A stretch of 64,000 nucleotides of DNA from Anaerococcus vaginimassiliensis (GTDB lineage: Bacteria; Bacillota; Clostridia; Tissierellales; Peptoniphilaceae), in the NCBI RefSeq assembly GCF_900626155.1, contig NZ_LR130844.1, forward strand, positions 744,061 through 808,060, read 5' to 3'. The number at the start of each line of letters is the position of its first letter. The stretch's first letter is position 1. A program made the translations under genes and the position numbers. A model generated the notes under the pieces. The model was not told where the DNA came from and searched no databases. It was given only the letters and a program-made list of their open reading frames with translations. Positions 18,963 to 32,000 of the stretch are shown here, piece by piece.

Positions 18963-19739
18963 ATGGATTTTTCACCAATACCAGTTTCAGATAAGAAATT
19001 TTTAAATTATATATTTATAGGCATAGTTGTAGGAGATAAGCCTGTAACAGCCATGTTTGATACTAGGGGAAATACCCTTATTCCTCAAAGTTTGGCAGAT
19101 GAGCTGGACCTAACATACATTGACAAAGAGCCAATTGACGAAGTTAGAGGCTTTAGAAGAGCGAAACTTAAAAATATGGCAATCGGAGGACTAAAGCTAG
19201 AAGGAGTGCCAGTTTTAGTATGTAAAGATAGTGTAATTGACCTAGGAGAAGATCAATTCGGAAACAAATTTCCAGCAGATATGATCCTAGGTTGGAATAT
19301 CATAAGCCAATTTGTCTTTAGAGGAGACCTCAGAAAGGGACAAATCGAGGTCCAAACCTCTGATTTTAAAAAATCAAAGAGAAAAGGAAAAGATAACACT
19401 CCTGTTTTTAAGATAATTTTTGAAGGAAGAGTCTACAAGGCAGCTATAGACACATCTAGACCACTAACAATAATTTCAGAATATATTTACGAAAAAATTA
19501 AAATAGAAAATAAAGATATCAAACAAACTATAGATATGCTTGATATAGACCATGACGATGTCATGTATGAAACAAAGTTTTCCTTCAAGATAGACGACAA
19601 TATTGTAAATATCCCTACTACCCAAGTTGAAAAAGACCTAAATGATAAGGATATCCAAGTCGTATTTGGAGCAGACCTACTAAGAAATACATCTTGGGCC
19701 ATGTATAATCCTATGGGATATATCAGAGCCAAAAACTAA
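18963..19739 (+). CDS. Two-lobed retropepsin-like protein
   Basis: A 258-residue soluble protein with no signal peptide. It consists of two similar halves. The first has AMFDTRGNTLIPQSL (D33) and later MILGWNIIS (about 109). The second has AAIDTSRPLTIIS (D163) and later VVFGADLLRN (about 235). Each half therefore shows an Asp-Thr motif and the following hydrophobic-hydrophobic-Gly motif of retropepsin-type aspartic proteases, arranged like an internal duplication. The glycine after DT is replaced (DTRG, DTSR), so activity is uncertain. It has its own promoter and a terminator after it. Family membership is by motif only. Confidence 0.6.
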   Translation: MDFSPIPVSDKKFLNYIFIGIVVGDKPVTAMFDTRGNTLIPQSLADELDLTYIDKEPIDEVRGFRRAKLKNMAIGGLKLEGVPVLVCKDSVIDLGEDQFGNKFPADMILGWNIISQFVFRGDLRKGQIEVQTSDFKKSKRKGKDNTPVFKIIFEGRVYKAAIDTSRPLTIISEYIYEKIKIENKDIKQTIDMLDIDHDDVMYETKFSFKIDDNIVNIPTTQVEKDLNDKDIQVVFGADLLRNTSWAMYNPMGYIRAKN

Positions 19740-19780
19740 CTCTTATATATTATATATAATGAAGGAAATTGATTTTAATA

Positions 19781-19811
19781 AAAAAAGAAGGATATAATCC
19801 CTTCTTTTTTT
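19781..19811 (+). terminator. Intrinsic terminator after the retropepsin-like gene
   Basis: AAGAAGG (19785-19791) pairs with CCTTCTT (19800-19806), flanked by A and T runs on both sides, so it could also work in reverse. It closes the 18963-19739 unit. Confidence 0.8.
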
Positions 19812-19910
19812 ATTCCTTAAACTTTATTTCGAATTATTAAAATAACATGCTAAATCCTTGTATTTTTCCCCAAAAACGTATAGAATTATAGTAGGAATAT
19901 AAGTGAGAGT

Positions 19911-19964
19911 AGGCTTATTTTTAAATTAGCAGCCTAATATTTATATTAGGAAACTAATAAGTCT
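19911..19964 (+). promoter_or_regulatory. Structured leader of the first giant adhesin
   Basis: AGGCTTATT (19911-19919) can pair with AATAAGTCT (19956-19964), with one wobble, enclosing a perfect 8-bp hairpin CCTAATAT/ATATTAGG (19933-19950). An ATTAG just upstream offers an alternative partner for CTAAT. A possible start region (CGTATAG) lies at 19877-19883; the same heptamer occurs upstream of the paralogous gene near 33919. Function is unknown. Confidence 0.4.
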
Positions 19965-20019
19965 ATCCAATGAAAATGTTTTATTAGATTATTATACATA
20001 AATGATGAAAGGGGTTATC

Positions 20020-23000
20020 ATGAAAAGAAGATTGAGAGATTTTATAGTGAAGTTATTCTCTTTAGTTCTTGCCATAATTATGTGTATACCAACCAATGTA
20101 TACGCTCTTGGCATAGGTGAATCAGAAGAAGAATATCCAACTATAATGACAGAAGATGAGAACGCTATAGATAGTGAAGAAAATCCTATCATAGAAGAAG
20201 AAAAGAGTGAGCCAAAATTAGAAACTGAGGCGAGCTTAAATGAGGCAAATGACACCATAATTTATAAGGTTAAGCTAACAGGAATGTTAAAAGACAAACA
20301 AGCAATCTTAAGCCTTGGACTAAACAAGAACCAAGATCTAAAATCACTCGCTGTAAGAGAAGTGAAAGATCTAGACACAGGTGATAGCATAGATTTTGAA
20401 GAAGGAAAAGACGAAGAGAGAAAAGACCTTGTTAGTCTATCAGTAAATACAATAGACACACAAAATCTTGAATACACAATAGAGGCTAAGATTGACAAGG
20501 ACAAGATAGACGATAAGAAGTTCTACTCAATGGATATCTCTGTGGATAATGGAGAAGAAAATATCTTACTTGAAAGAACATCCCACAAGTTCATCGAAGA
20601 AGAATCTAAGGAAGATCCAGAAGTTAAAGAGCTAGTCCTAACCAAGGTTAAAGCTAGTGCAGATGATCTAAAGAAAATTTCAATAAAGAAAAACGAAGAA
20701 GATAACAAGGATTATATCACATACTCTGACTATATAATATCCAAGGAAAAATCTTCAGACCCTGATGACTCAAATAGAGAAATCACCTATAACATTTCTA
20801 TAGATGAAAATCAAGATCCATCTACAGCTGAAATTGCCCTAGAATATTATAAGGCAAGCGGAACTGGATTTACTATTCAAAAGGAATTTTCAACCAAGAT
20901 TCCTTACCAAGAAGAAACAAAGATCGATCTACCAGCAGGATATCTTCTAAAGATAACCTACACCAACCAAGTAGATCCTAAAAATACAAAAGCTAAATCT
21001 TACTCTGTAAACAATAGAGAAGTAAAGAACCCACACTTCGTAAAAGAGGAAAATAAATCTACTAAGGAAGATGACCCTCTACCTGAAGAAAATAAAAAAG
21101 AAGAAAACAAAGCTAAGGAAGAAAATAAAACTACAGAAAAAACTGATGAGGAACAATCAAAAGACAAAAAAGAAGTAGCTAACAAATCTTCAAAGGAAAA
21201 CAAAGACCAAGAAAATAAAAAGGAAGAAAAACAACCCCAAGAAAAATCTGAAGAAAAATCAAAAAAGAAAGCAGAAACTAAAGAAGAAAAAAATCCTTTA
21301 GATAAAAAAGCAGAAGAAACAAAAACCCCTACACAAGAAAAACAAATAAATAAAAATGGACTAAGCCAAAGCCAAAGCAAAAATGCTGTAGCAGATTTCG
21401 AAGAAGAGCTAGACAAACAAACTAAAGAATCTTCCAAGGAACAAGAATCATCAGGAGTTTTAAATACTATTAAAAATGTATTTGGCATGTCTGACCTCCA
21501 AAAGGCAGACAGAAAATTAAAAGCTGCCTTAAAAGATGAAGCTAATGGACTTGTAGAAATTCAAAATCTGCTAACATCTTTGGGAAGTGAATATAACCTA
21601 TCAAGATCTGACCAAGCTAAACTTATGGCAGACAATGAAGATGCCATAAAGGCTCTTATAGAAAAAGATGCTAACATAAACTTTGACCCAAGCCTGCTTT
21701 TTGCTAGAGCAAATGAAACTACTACTTCAAACTTAGAAGATAAAAAGTTCACTATAAGAACTCGTTTCGATACTTCTACTAGACAAGGTCCAATCAAGGC
21801 TGGTCAATATTTTAATATTCACCTAGATAAAAAACTAACTGTAAAAGATTCATCTAGCCTAGAAGATATTATCCACAATGGAAATGTAATAGCAAAAGCT
21901 CGCTATGACCAAGCTTCAAATACTATTAAGTACGAAATAGTAAGAGATATAGATGAAGATATAAATAAGCTTCTAAATATAGATGTCGACTACAACACAA
22001 AAAACATTCCAGATGGAGAAAGCTTTACTGTCATAAATAGCATATCTGGTCTAGGAGTTACAAATCCAAAATCTCTACCAGCAGAAAAAATAGACAAAAA
22101 CGGAAATCCAGCAGGAACTATCATAGAAGAAGGTAGAGATGATGTAGTCCAAATAATTGGTGAAGATGACGAGAACTACAAGGTAAATATGGATATTGTA
22201 GGAAATCCTGTAGTTGAAGGAATTGATATGACTGGAATCAACTGGACACTAAGAGTTGACTCTACAGTAGACCTTAAAGAATTAGGCTACAAACTAAACC
22301 TAACTACAGTAGAAGGCTCTGGTCTTGGAGAAATCAAGGATGTTAAGGTAAATAGAAAATCTGTTGACCTAACAGATCAATTAGATGGAAAACTTGGAAT
22401 ATCAGACTCCAAACACCACGCTCTAAATGAAAGTGTCAAAACCCTTGTTTATACTTTCAATACTCCAGTAACAAATAAACAAGCTTCATATATGATCGAT
22501 GTATCAACTATCCTTACAGCTAAAAATAATAAGGTTGGTGCCCTAAGACATATATTAAAAGAAGGATACCCACAAGAGAAAATAGAAGAAAACTCTCCTA
22601 ACCGTACTAGTATGAATAACAGAACTACTATAAAAGGAGACTTCAAATCAGAAAAAACAGCAGAGTGGACTATAACAGATGCGGTATCTACAGGAGATAC
22701 TAATAAGGGTCTCCCACTAGAAACAAGAAGTCTGGAAAACCAAACTTTAGCTACTGGCAAAAGAGCAGTTTATGGAATAAATACCACAAGTGGTCAGATG
22801 GAAGTTAAAACTGATGAAGCGACTATCTCAAATGTTCCAGCAAAAGAAACTGATCCAGATGGCACACAAGCAGTAGGAAATATCGGAGTATATAAGTTTG
22901 ATACAAACTTAAATACACCAAATGACCCAGCTGATTACAGCGTTGGTGGAGTTACAATTTCTAAATATAAAGACATAATAGTTGACCAACACTGGTCCTT

Positions 23001-26000
23001 AGTAGACGGCTATGAGAAAATGCCAGCTCAAGATATAACTATCAAAGCTAATGATGGAACTAAGCTTGGGAAAACCAATGTAAATGAGGAAACTGGCTAT
23101 CAAAGAGTAATTACAGTTCCAAATGTAAGATTTTGGAATATAACTGGTGACGGTCAAGCTTCAATGATCGACCACAAGGTGGACCAAACTTTACCAACTG
23201 AAATTATTTCAGTAGGTGATAAAAAGTATACATTTAAAGAAAATGCTAACTACTATGATGTAAACTCCAAAAATCACTACATCACAAATGCCTTGGTGGA
23301 AAATAACAATAAAACACCTGCGACCTTTACTGTAATAAAGGTAGATGCAAATAATCCTGAAAAGAGAATCTCTGGTGCAAACTTCTACCTACTAGGTGCA
23401 AAAATGGGAATAACTACAGATTCTAATGGTGAAGCTACCTTTAGTAACATCAAACCAGGTACCTATACTCTAAAAGAGACTAAAGCACCAGCAGGCTACA
23501 AGCTTGACCAAGAAGGAAAAACTATCACAATCTCAGATGAAGGCGAAGTTTCCATATCAGGCAAAAACGCTCAATTTTCTTCTGGTTCTGGTAAAACAGA
23601 TATATTAGAACACTCTGACTATCCAAACTGGAAAGACTTCATGAATACTCAACATTATGGCAAAGTTGATGAAAATGGAAATCTTAAATTCTATGTATAT
23701 CTAAAACCATATGACCAAAGAGTGGGCGGAAGAACTGACAAGGATACAACATTTAATATTTCAATCCCAGAAGTTAATTTACGAGATTCAAATATTAAAG
23801 TATATGATGTAAATCCTTCCAAAAGACCAGATATTTTTGCCTCTATGAATAATCAAAGCGTTGATCAAGAACTATCTAGTCTAGGTCAAATTACTCTAGG
23901 AGCTCCAAATAATAACGGAGCTATTGAAGGAAAAGCAAATGCACAAAATCCTTTATCAGGAAATAATGCTTACCAAATAACTTTCCCTCAAGGAAGATTT
24001 GGTGACAACTGGGGTTTCTTAGTTGAAGTAAGTGCCAATATTGGAGATAAAGATAGTACAGTTTTATCTTATGATTGGCTTGCAAAAGATGCCCCAGCTA
24101 ATCAATCTAAGATTAGAGCAAATGTAAACTTAAGCAAAAATTCTGAGAAAAATGGACATCCAACAGTAACAATTTCTAATGAAGAGCTTCCAAAAAGTGA
24201 AATAGAAGTGGCTAAATTTGCAGACACTTCTACTGATGGAAACAAAGATAGACTTGCTGGAGCAGAATTTGTCCTAAAAGATGAAAATGGAGTTGTAATC
24301 GCCAACAAAATTACTGGCGAAGATGGTAAGGTAAGCTTTGGAAAATATCCAACAGGAACCTACTACCTAGAAGAAGAGAAAGCTCCAGAAGGATATGAAA
24401 AATCTAACGTATATTTCAGAGTAACTGTAAGTGATGACGGACAAGTTTCTTACGATGCTAAGTTTAAAGACTCAGATGCATCGCCAACAGCAGGAGTTGA
24501 CTACTATATAGAAAGAGAAGAAGGTGGTCAAACAGAAGATACTGCTATAGTAACTCGTGTAAATCAAAGCATGGTTATAAATGATGATGAAGGAAGCGGT
24601 AACTTTAGAGGAGTATGGGAAGCATACAGACTAGAATCCCTAAAATATCACTTAGATGCTACCATAAGTAATGCAGCACCAGGATCTAGATTTGAAATCC
24701 AATTTGATCCTAACCTTGACTTTACCCAATACTTCAAGACTTTCCCAAACCTATATTTCGAAGGAAAGATGATAGCAGAACCATACTTTAATTATAAGAC
24801 TAACCTATTAACTTATGTCTTTAATGAAAACTCACTAAGCAATGGTCTTACAACATTTAGTATAGATCTTAAGGGTATGATTCCATCTAAGTTCTATGCA
24901 ACTCACTCTGGAGATTGGGACTTTACCAATGTAGTTGCTCCAAATCAAAAAGCAGGAACAATTGTTGGCAACCAAGTACAAAATATAACAGTCCATGCAG
25001 ACTACGATGGTTATGATAAGCACACCACAGTAGGCAAATTCCCAAGTCAAGCCTACTACTTTAGAGATGTTTATAAGGCAGATGATGGAAATTGGTATGT
25101 AAAAGCTATTGGTTACTACAACCCACTAGGTGATTACAAAACTGGTAATGCCAACAAAATTTGGTTTAACTGGAAATTTGCAAACTACCAAGGTGCTAAG
25201 CAAGAAACTTGGCAAGGCCAATACGATCCTCCATACTACTTGGATGATGTTAAAATCTATGAAACAACTATTCCACCACTTAAAAGATACGAGGCTCACC
25301 GTGATTACTACCCACCAGTAAATGACTACATGCCATTGTCAATGGGTGTAAGACCTGAACAAAATCCAGATATTTATAGTCTTGTATATCATGCACAAAT
25401 TGATCATGAAAAAGCTTACAATAGATCACAGGGTGGATTCAATCTAAGCTATGATCCAAGCAAAGTAACAAGCTCTGGTCCACTTTATGATACAAAAAAT
25501 CCACCACTAACTATATCTGTACCTAAGATTAATCCTACAAAAGATGCTTATTTAATAGAGCAAACATTTAGGATTAGAGATATAGATGAGTTTAACACTC
25601 ACTGGAGAGCCTTCTATATGGCAAATGGTGATGAAAATGGAAATAGAGCTAAATCACTTAACTCATCATTTGTAACAGGGCCTAATGATAACTATTCTAA
25701 GGCAGATCAAACAGGTGAACAATTACCTTCATTTGCCAAAGAAGTAGTTGGTATCATAAATAGAAAATTTGTACCAGGAAGTTTCAAGATAACTAAGCTA
25801 AATGAAGCAAACCAAAATGAAAAGCTTCAAGGTGCAACCTTTGTCCTAACAGATTCTGGTAATAACAAAATCTATAGAACATCAGATCAAAACGGAGAGA
25901 TTAGCTTTGACAATCTTGCTCCTGGCAAATACACCCTAAAAGAATATAGGGCACCAGAAGGCTTCACCAAGTCTACTAAAGAATGGAATGTTACAGTATA

Positions 26001-29000
26001 CAGTGATGGAAATGTGAAAATCACTTCAACTTCAATCATAGGTGGAGGAGAAGAATACACAGGAAAAGATACTATAAATATTCCAGTAACAAACAAGCCA
26101 GCAGGACAAAAATTTAGAGTCTACAAAAAAGACAGCGATGGAAAACCACTTGCTGGAGCGAAATTTAAGATATCTGATCCAGAAGGCAAAGATACAAACT
26201 TCCCAATATATGCAAAATCAGATCAAAATGGTATTGTAGACTTTAACGGAACTCCACAAGAGAATAAAAACTACGTCCTTGAAGAAGTAGAGCCACCAGC
26301 AGGTTACAAGCCACTTAACAAGAAATGGGTTCTAAGAATAGAAAATGGTAAAACAAAAATCTATAACTATTCAAAATCAGAAGGAAATACGATTAAATCA
26401 ATTCTTGGTGAAGAAGGAACTCATTGGGTTAATGTAAAGGAAAGACCAACAACAGGCTGGTCAAGCTATGATAATAGACTTACAGGCTGGGCTGCAAACT
26501 CTAGTGAAGCTAGATACTTAGGTACAAGAATCGTAGCTATCAATAAAGATAAAAATTACGTTATCCAAAGATATGTAATAAACCCAGAAGCAAGACAAAT
26601 TAGCGATTCTACAGCGATAATTCATAGAGAAAAACCAGAATATCCAAATATGGATTGGTATGACAATGAAGAATACAAAGTATTTACTATTGAACCAAAA
26701 CAAGGTGGCAACACCAGTGGCAAAGTCACTGGATTTATCTCTGATTTAAGACTTGCGGACTTTAATGAAACAGATATAACTTCATCTGTAAGAAAATCAG
26801 TGGATGATTCTCATTATGGAGAAAAAAGGTTAAAACTAGACCTACCAGCTACTAATAAGCCAATAGTAATTGATGTCAAAATACCTTACCAAAGCATATA
26901 CGGTGGAGTAGGTACAGGAATGGATTGGTACGAAGGCGGACAAACTTACTGGAAATCTGACTACTATGAAAGAGTGTCTGATATTCTAGAAAGTGACCCA
27001 ACAACCAGAGAAGAAGGATCTATAGTAGGTTCTTACGTAGCAGAAGGATCACTTGATGTTACCAACGAGCCTAAAACTTATGGATTCAAGATTAAAAAGG
27101 TAAGAGAATTTGATAAAACTACACCAATCCAAGGTGCAGTATTTAAGCTAACTGGTCCTGACGATAGTCCAAATGAAAGATATATGACAACTGGCTCTGA
27201 CGGTATGATTGCCTTTGATAACCTAAAACCAGGTGTATATAAATTAGAAGAATCACAACCTGCACCAGGCTATCAAAAGACAGACGAAACATGGACTGTA
27301 ACTATTGCTAAAGACGGCAAGGCTTATATCAAATCAAACAAGACTAGTGAAGAAAGTACAAATAGAGTAGAAAAATCAAAAGAATTAGCTATAAATAGAG
27401 CAAGATATATCTTATTAGATAGACTTAATAAGTTTTCTGATACAGCAGATACAGGTCTAGAGATTGGACCAACTCTACCAGATACAAGAAATCCACTTGG
27501 AGCTAACACTAGTAAAATAGACTATGAAGTTTCAAATCTTAAAGATAATGAAAGATTTAGAAATCAAATAGATGTAACTTCAAGTGTAGAATATTTAGGC
27601 AATGATGAGTTTAGAGTCAGATATGATATGAAAAATATCACTGGCTCAACCCTATCTAACAAGAGATTCGAAGTAGCCTTCGATAACAATTCCACCTTTG
27701 TAGGTGGATCAACCCACACTTGGAAATGGAATACAGATGGAGAAAACGGTAATCCAAACAATCCAGAAAATGCCAGTAGATGGCATAGTGGCTATGATTC
27801 AAATCAAAAAATAATAGGGATAAGAAATAATGAGCTAACTATACCTGCTGGTGATACAGCTAGTATCACTTTTAAAGTTAAAGTTAAGTCAGACTTAGGA
27901 ATAAATGATCCTGTAAATTTAGTCAAATATATTAGGTATGACGGTGCAAATATAACACCATATCCAAGAGTTAAGAAAGTTAAGCTTTATGGTATCAACT
28001 ATGAGGCAGAAGGTGGAACAATCATAACAGAACCAATGGATTGGGCAACAAATGGACCACTTGTAGAGATAAAAGATGTAAGTCCTAAAGCAGGATATAG
28101 AAAAATATCTGGTCCAACTGTAACAAATAACACCACTGGTAGAAATATTAATATTAGAAATGACAATAAGTTCCCAATGCCAGCAAGTGATGTTACAATT
28201 TCTGCACAATTTGAAGCTAATACCTATACGGTGAAAAAGGGTAATATAGAAAATGGTTCAATGAGCCTACCAGCTAGTGCAAAAACTGACCAATTAGTTA
28301 ATATAACTGATATTAGACCAAATGATGGTTATAAACTAGGTGAAATTACTGTAACAGATTCAAATGGTAAGCCTGTAGAAGTAAATAATAATACCTTTAA
28401 AATGCCAGCGGGTGATGTAACAGTTAATGCTACATTTGTAAGGAAAGCTTATAAAATAACTAAACAAAATCCTATCAATGGTACTTTCACAGTTCCAGAA
28501 ACTGCAGAAGTAGGTTCTACTGTTACAATTTCTATAAAACCAAATGAAGGATACGAACCAGATACAATAAGTGTTAGGGGTGGTAATGGACCGATTCCGG
28601 TTAATGGAAATACTTTCACAATGCCAGCATCTGACGTTGTAGTTGATGTAACATTTAAGCCTATCCCACCAAAAGTATTTACTATAACAGTAGATCAAGC
28701 TACAAATGGTAGTGTAATTGCTAATAAGCAAAGTGCTAAGGAAAATGAAGAAGTTACTCTAACAGTAAAAGCAGATGAAGGATATGAACTCGATAAGCTT
28801 CTAGTAAATGGAAAACCTGTTGAAGTAACTAACGATACCCACACATTCAAGATGCCAAAAGGAAATGTAGTTATTTCTGCTACATTTAGGGAAAAACCTA
28901 TCACTCCTCCAGAAGGATCAACCTTAATTCCAGATACTGGTTACAAGATTACCAACAAACAAACAGGTCTTGATCTTAAGATTATAAAAAGAGGTAGCGA

Positions 29001-32000
29001 TGGTAGAATTCTTGAGAAGGCAGAATTTGAATTAGAAAAATACACTGATGGTACTTACGAAACTAAGGATGGTAACTTTACGAAAGTTCATGGTACATCA
29101 GATGCAAATGGTAATGTTAAGCTAGTAGATGATGATGGTAATCCAGTAAGCCTACCAGTTGGTTTCTATAGGTTAACAGAAACTAAGTCACCATCTGGAT
29201 ACAAGAAACCACAAGCTCCTTTTGATATAGAAGTGTACGAAGAAGCAGGTCAACTAAAGGCTAAATACAAGGGACCAGAACATACTTCTTATGACTATAT
29301 ACAAACTGATAAATCTTATGATAATACATCAGTTCAAACAGCAGATAATGGTATCAAGTATAAGTCTAAACTTGTAAGTATCAATACAGAATCTAAAACA
29401 TATATTCAAAGAATATATATTGATACAAGAAGATATACTGGAAGAAGTGACAAGATTAATATTCAAATTAATCCAAAACACAAAAGAGAAGAAACTGACC
29501 GTGGGCCAGGTAATGCACCAACTATAGATGTAGAAGGTGTCAAAACTGCCTACAGATCAACCTACAAGATAACAGGTGCTCCAAATGATGATAGTTTTGC
29601 AGACAAAGTTCTAAACAATTATGACTTGTCTAAAAATGATGTAACTATGCTAAACACAGCAAGATGGAGACCATTTGATTGGGGATTTGATGAAGATATA
29701 ATGAACCTCGATAAAGGTGGCGTATATTATATCGACGTTGAAGGTTTCTATGATGACGCAATTCTTACTGGAATTGATAGTAAACAAGGAAATATAAAGA
29801 CTATTCCAGAAGAAGATTTGAAAAAACTTGAGCTTAACTTTGATTTCTACGATGGAGCGAGAGAGTTCCAACAAGCAGTCGGTAGAGATAATCGAGGAAA
29901 TATAATATTTAAAAAAGTTGACAAAGGTTCTTACCAAGCTGGTAACTTAGCCCTTGGATTAACAAAATTTGAAAAATCACCAGATGGACAATTAGGTAAA
30001 ACAGGTGGACGTATTTATCCTCCACTAAAAGAAAGTGAGAGAACAAGGGTACAAACAAGTATAGATCTTGAATCACTTTACTCATCCAAGTATTACACAA
30101 AAATTCCACAAAGTGGCATGAATGTAATAAACGAAGTAGAAAGATACAACGTAACCTTCTCTAAACACGGTCGTGACAATCCAAACGATAAGGTTGATAG
30201 TGAAAATGTAACAACAAACAGACTTGAAGGTGCAATATTCAAACTACAAAAGGAAATTGGTAATACCTACACCGATATACCAGGAGCATATGTAGGATCA
30301 GCCTTTAACGGATACTTTGGTTTTAGAAACTTAGAGCCAGGTCGTTATAGACTAATGGAAGTGAAAGCACCAGAAGGATATAAGCCAATCACTGATCCAC
30401 TTCTATACTTCACAATCAAAACTGTAAAGACAAACACAGGGGAAGTAGTAGACCCAGAAAATGGAGATATAGTTGATATCAAAACTGTAAATGTTAGATT
30501 TGAAAGTGGTGGAACAACTTATAATCTATCTAACCTTGAAATGGTAGATCCAAAAGATTCTAATAATAAGATTAAAATTAGTGAAGTAGAATCAAAAGAT
30601 ATAAATATAGAAACAAGTAAAATAGTTAACCCTGATACAGGTGAAGAAGTTTTACTAAAAGATATGATAGTAGTAGGTAAGGAACAATTTGATGACAAAG
30701 GAAATTCATACTACAATGAATATCCAGTAAACCAAATCAAAATCGTCCCTGCATCTAGTGGTTATATCTCCCTAGAATATGACAATGCAAATGGTGTTTA
30801 CCAATACGTTCCAGAAGACAAAACTTCTGCAAAAGATGGTAAACTTATAGACTTTGTAACAAGTGCAACTGCCAAGAACATGGGTAAAATCATAAACGAA
30901 AAACCAGGCGAAGGTGAAATGACAGTTAAAAAGGTCGACCAAAATGGTAATGAAATTAAGGCAAGCAATCTCTTAGCTGGTGCTAAGTTTAAATTAACTA
31001 ACTTATCAAATGGTTCAATAACAACTAAAACTGTTGGCGAAGATGGTACTATACTTTTCGATAAATTGCCAATTGGTAACTACAGACTAGAAGAAATTGA
31101 ATCACCAGATGGATATGTAAATACTAACCAAGTTTGGAACTTCACAGTAGGTGGAGAAGGCTTAGATCCATATGCAGGTCCTATCGCAAGAGATGGAAGA
31201 AATTTATCTGATAAGATTAAACTCAGTACTACAGATATGTATGTTCTAAATCCAGACAATAAGTCAAGAAAGAAGATAAACGAAATTCATCCTCACTTTG
31301 GTGAAAGTATGGAATTTGCCAACAAATATGAGGTTGATCCTAGTGTAAAGGTAAACCCAGGGGATTATTTCGTACTCAAGATGAGTGATGTAACAGACCT
31401 AAATGGAATCTTTGAAAGTGGAATCGAAAACTTAGACATCATTGCAGCTGGTATTGGTACTATAGCTAAGGCTGATTATGATAGGAAAAAGAGAACTATA
31501 ACCTATACATTTACAGATTATGCAAAAACTTACTCTCTAGTAGAATTTTCAAACAAACTAACTTCCTTTATTGACCTATACAAGGTTAAACAAACAGACG
31601 GAAGGTTTAGTAATCAAAAAGTTGGATTCTATATTGGAAATGACACAAGTCAATTAAGGGATATGAAAGTTATCTATGACCTTGATTATGGTCATGAAGA
31701 AGATATCTATGGAAACAGGATCAACCTTGTTTCAAAGATTGTAAAATACAATCCAGAAACAGGTGAATTCCTTCATTACTATTATGTTAATAGACTAAAA
31801 GAAAATACAGCTGGTCCTGTTGAGTTAAGATATGTATCAGACCAAAATATAGAAAACTTCAATATGTCTGTAAGTTACTTATATAATAACTATGATGTTG
31901 CAGAAGATATGCCAGAATCATTTGGAGTAAATGAAAATAGTTCTAACCTATATCCTTTCGAGACTGTAAACTCTTTCCGTACTTTAGAAAAAGGATACTA

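Noticed and set aside
20002-20019. Earlier ATG for the first giant adhesin
   Set aside because: No ribosome-binding site precedes it, whereas AAAGGGG precedes 20020 and the resulting N-terminus matches the paralogue.
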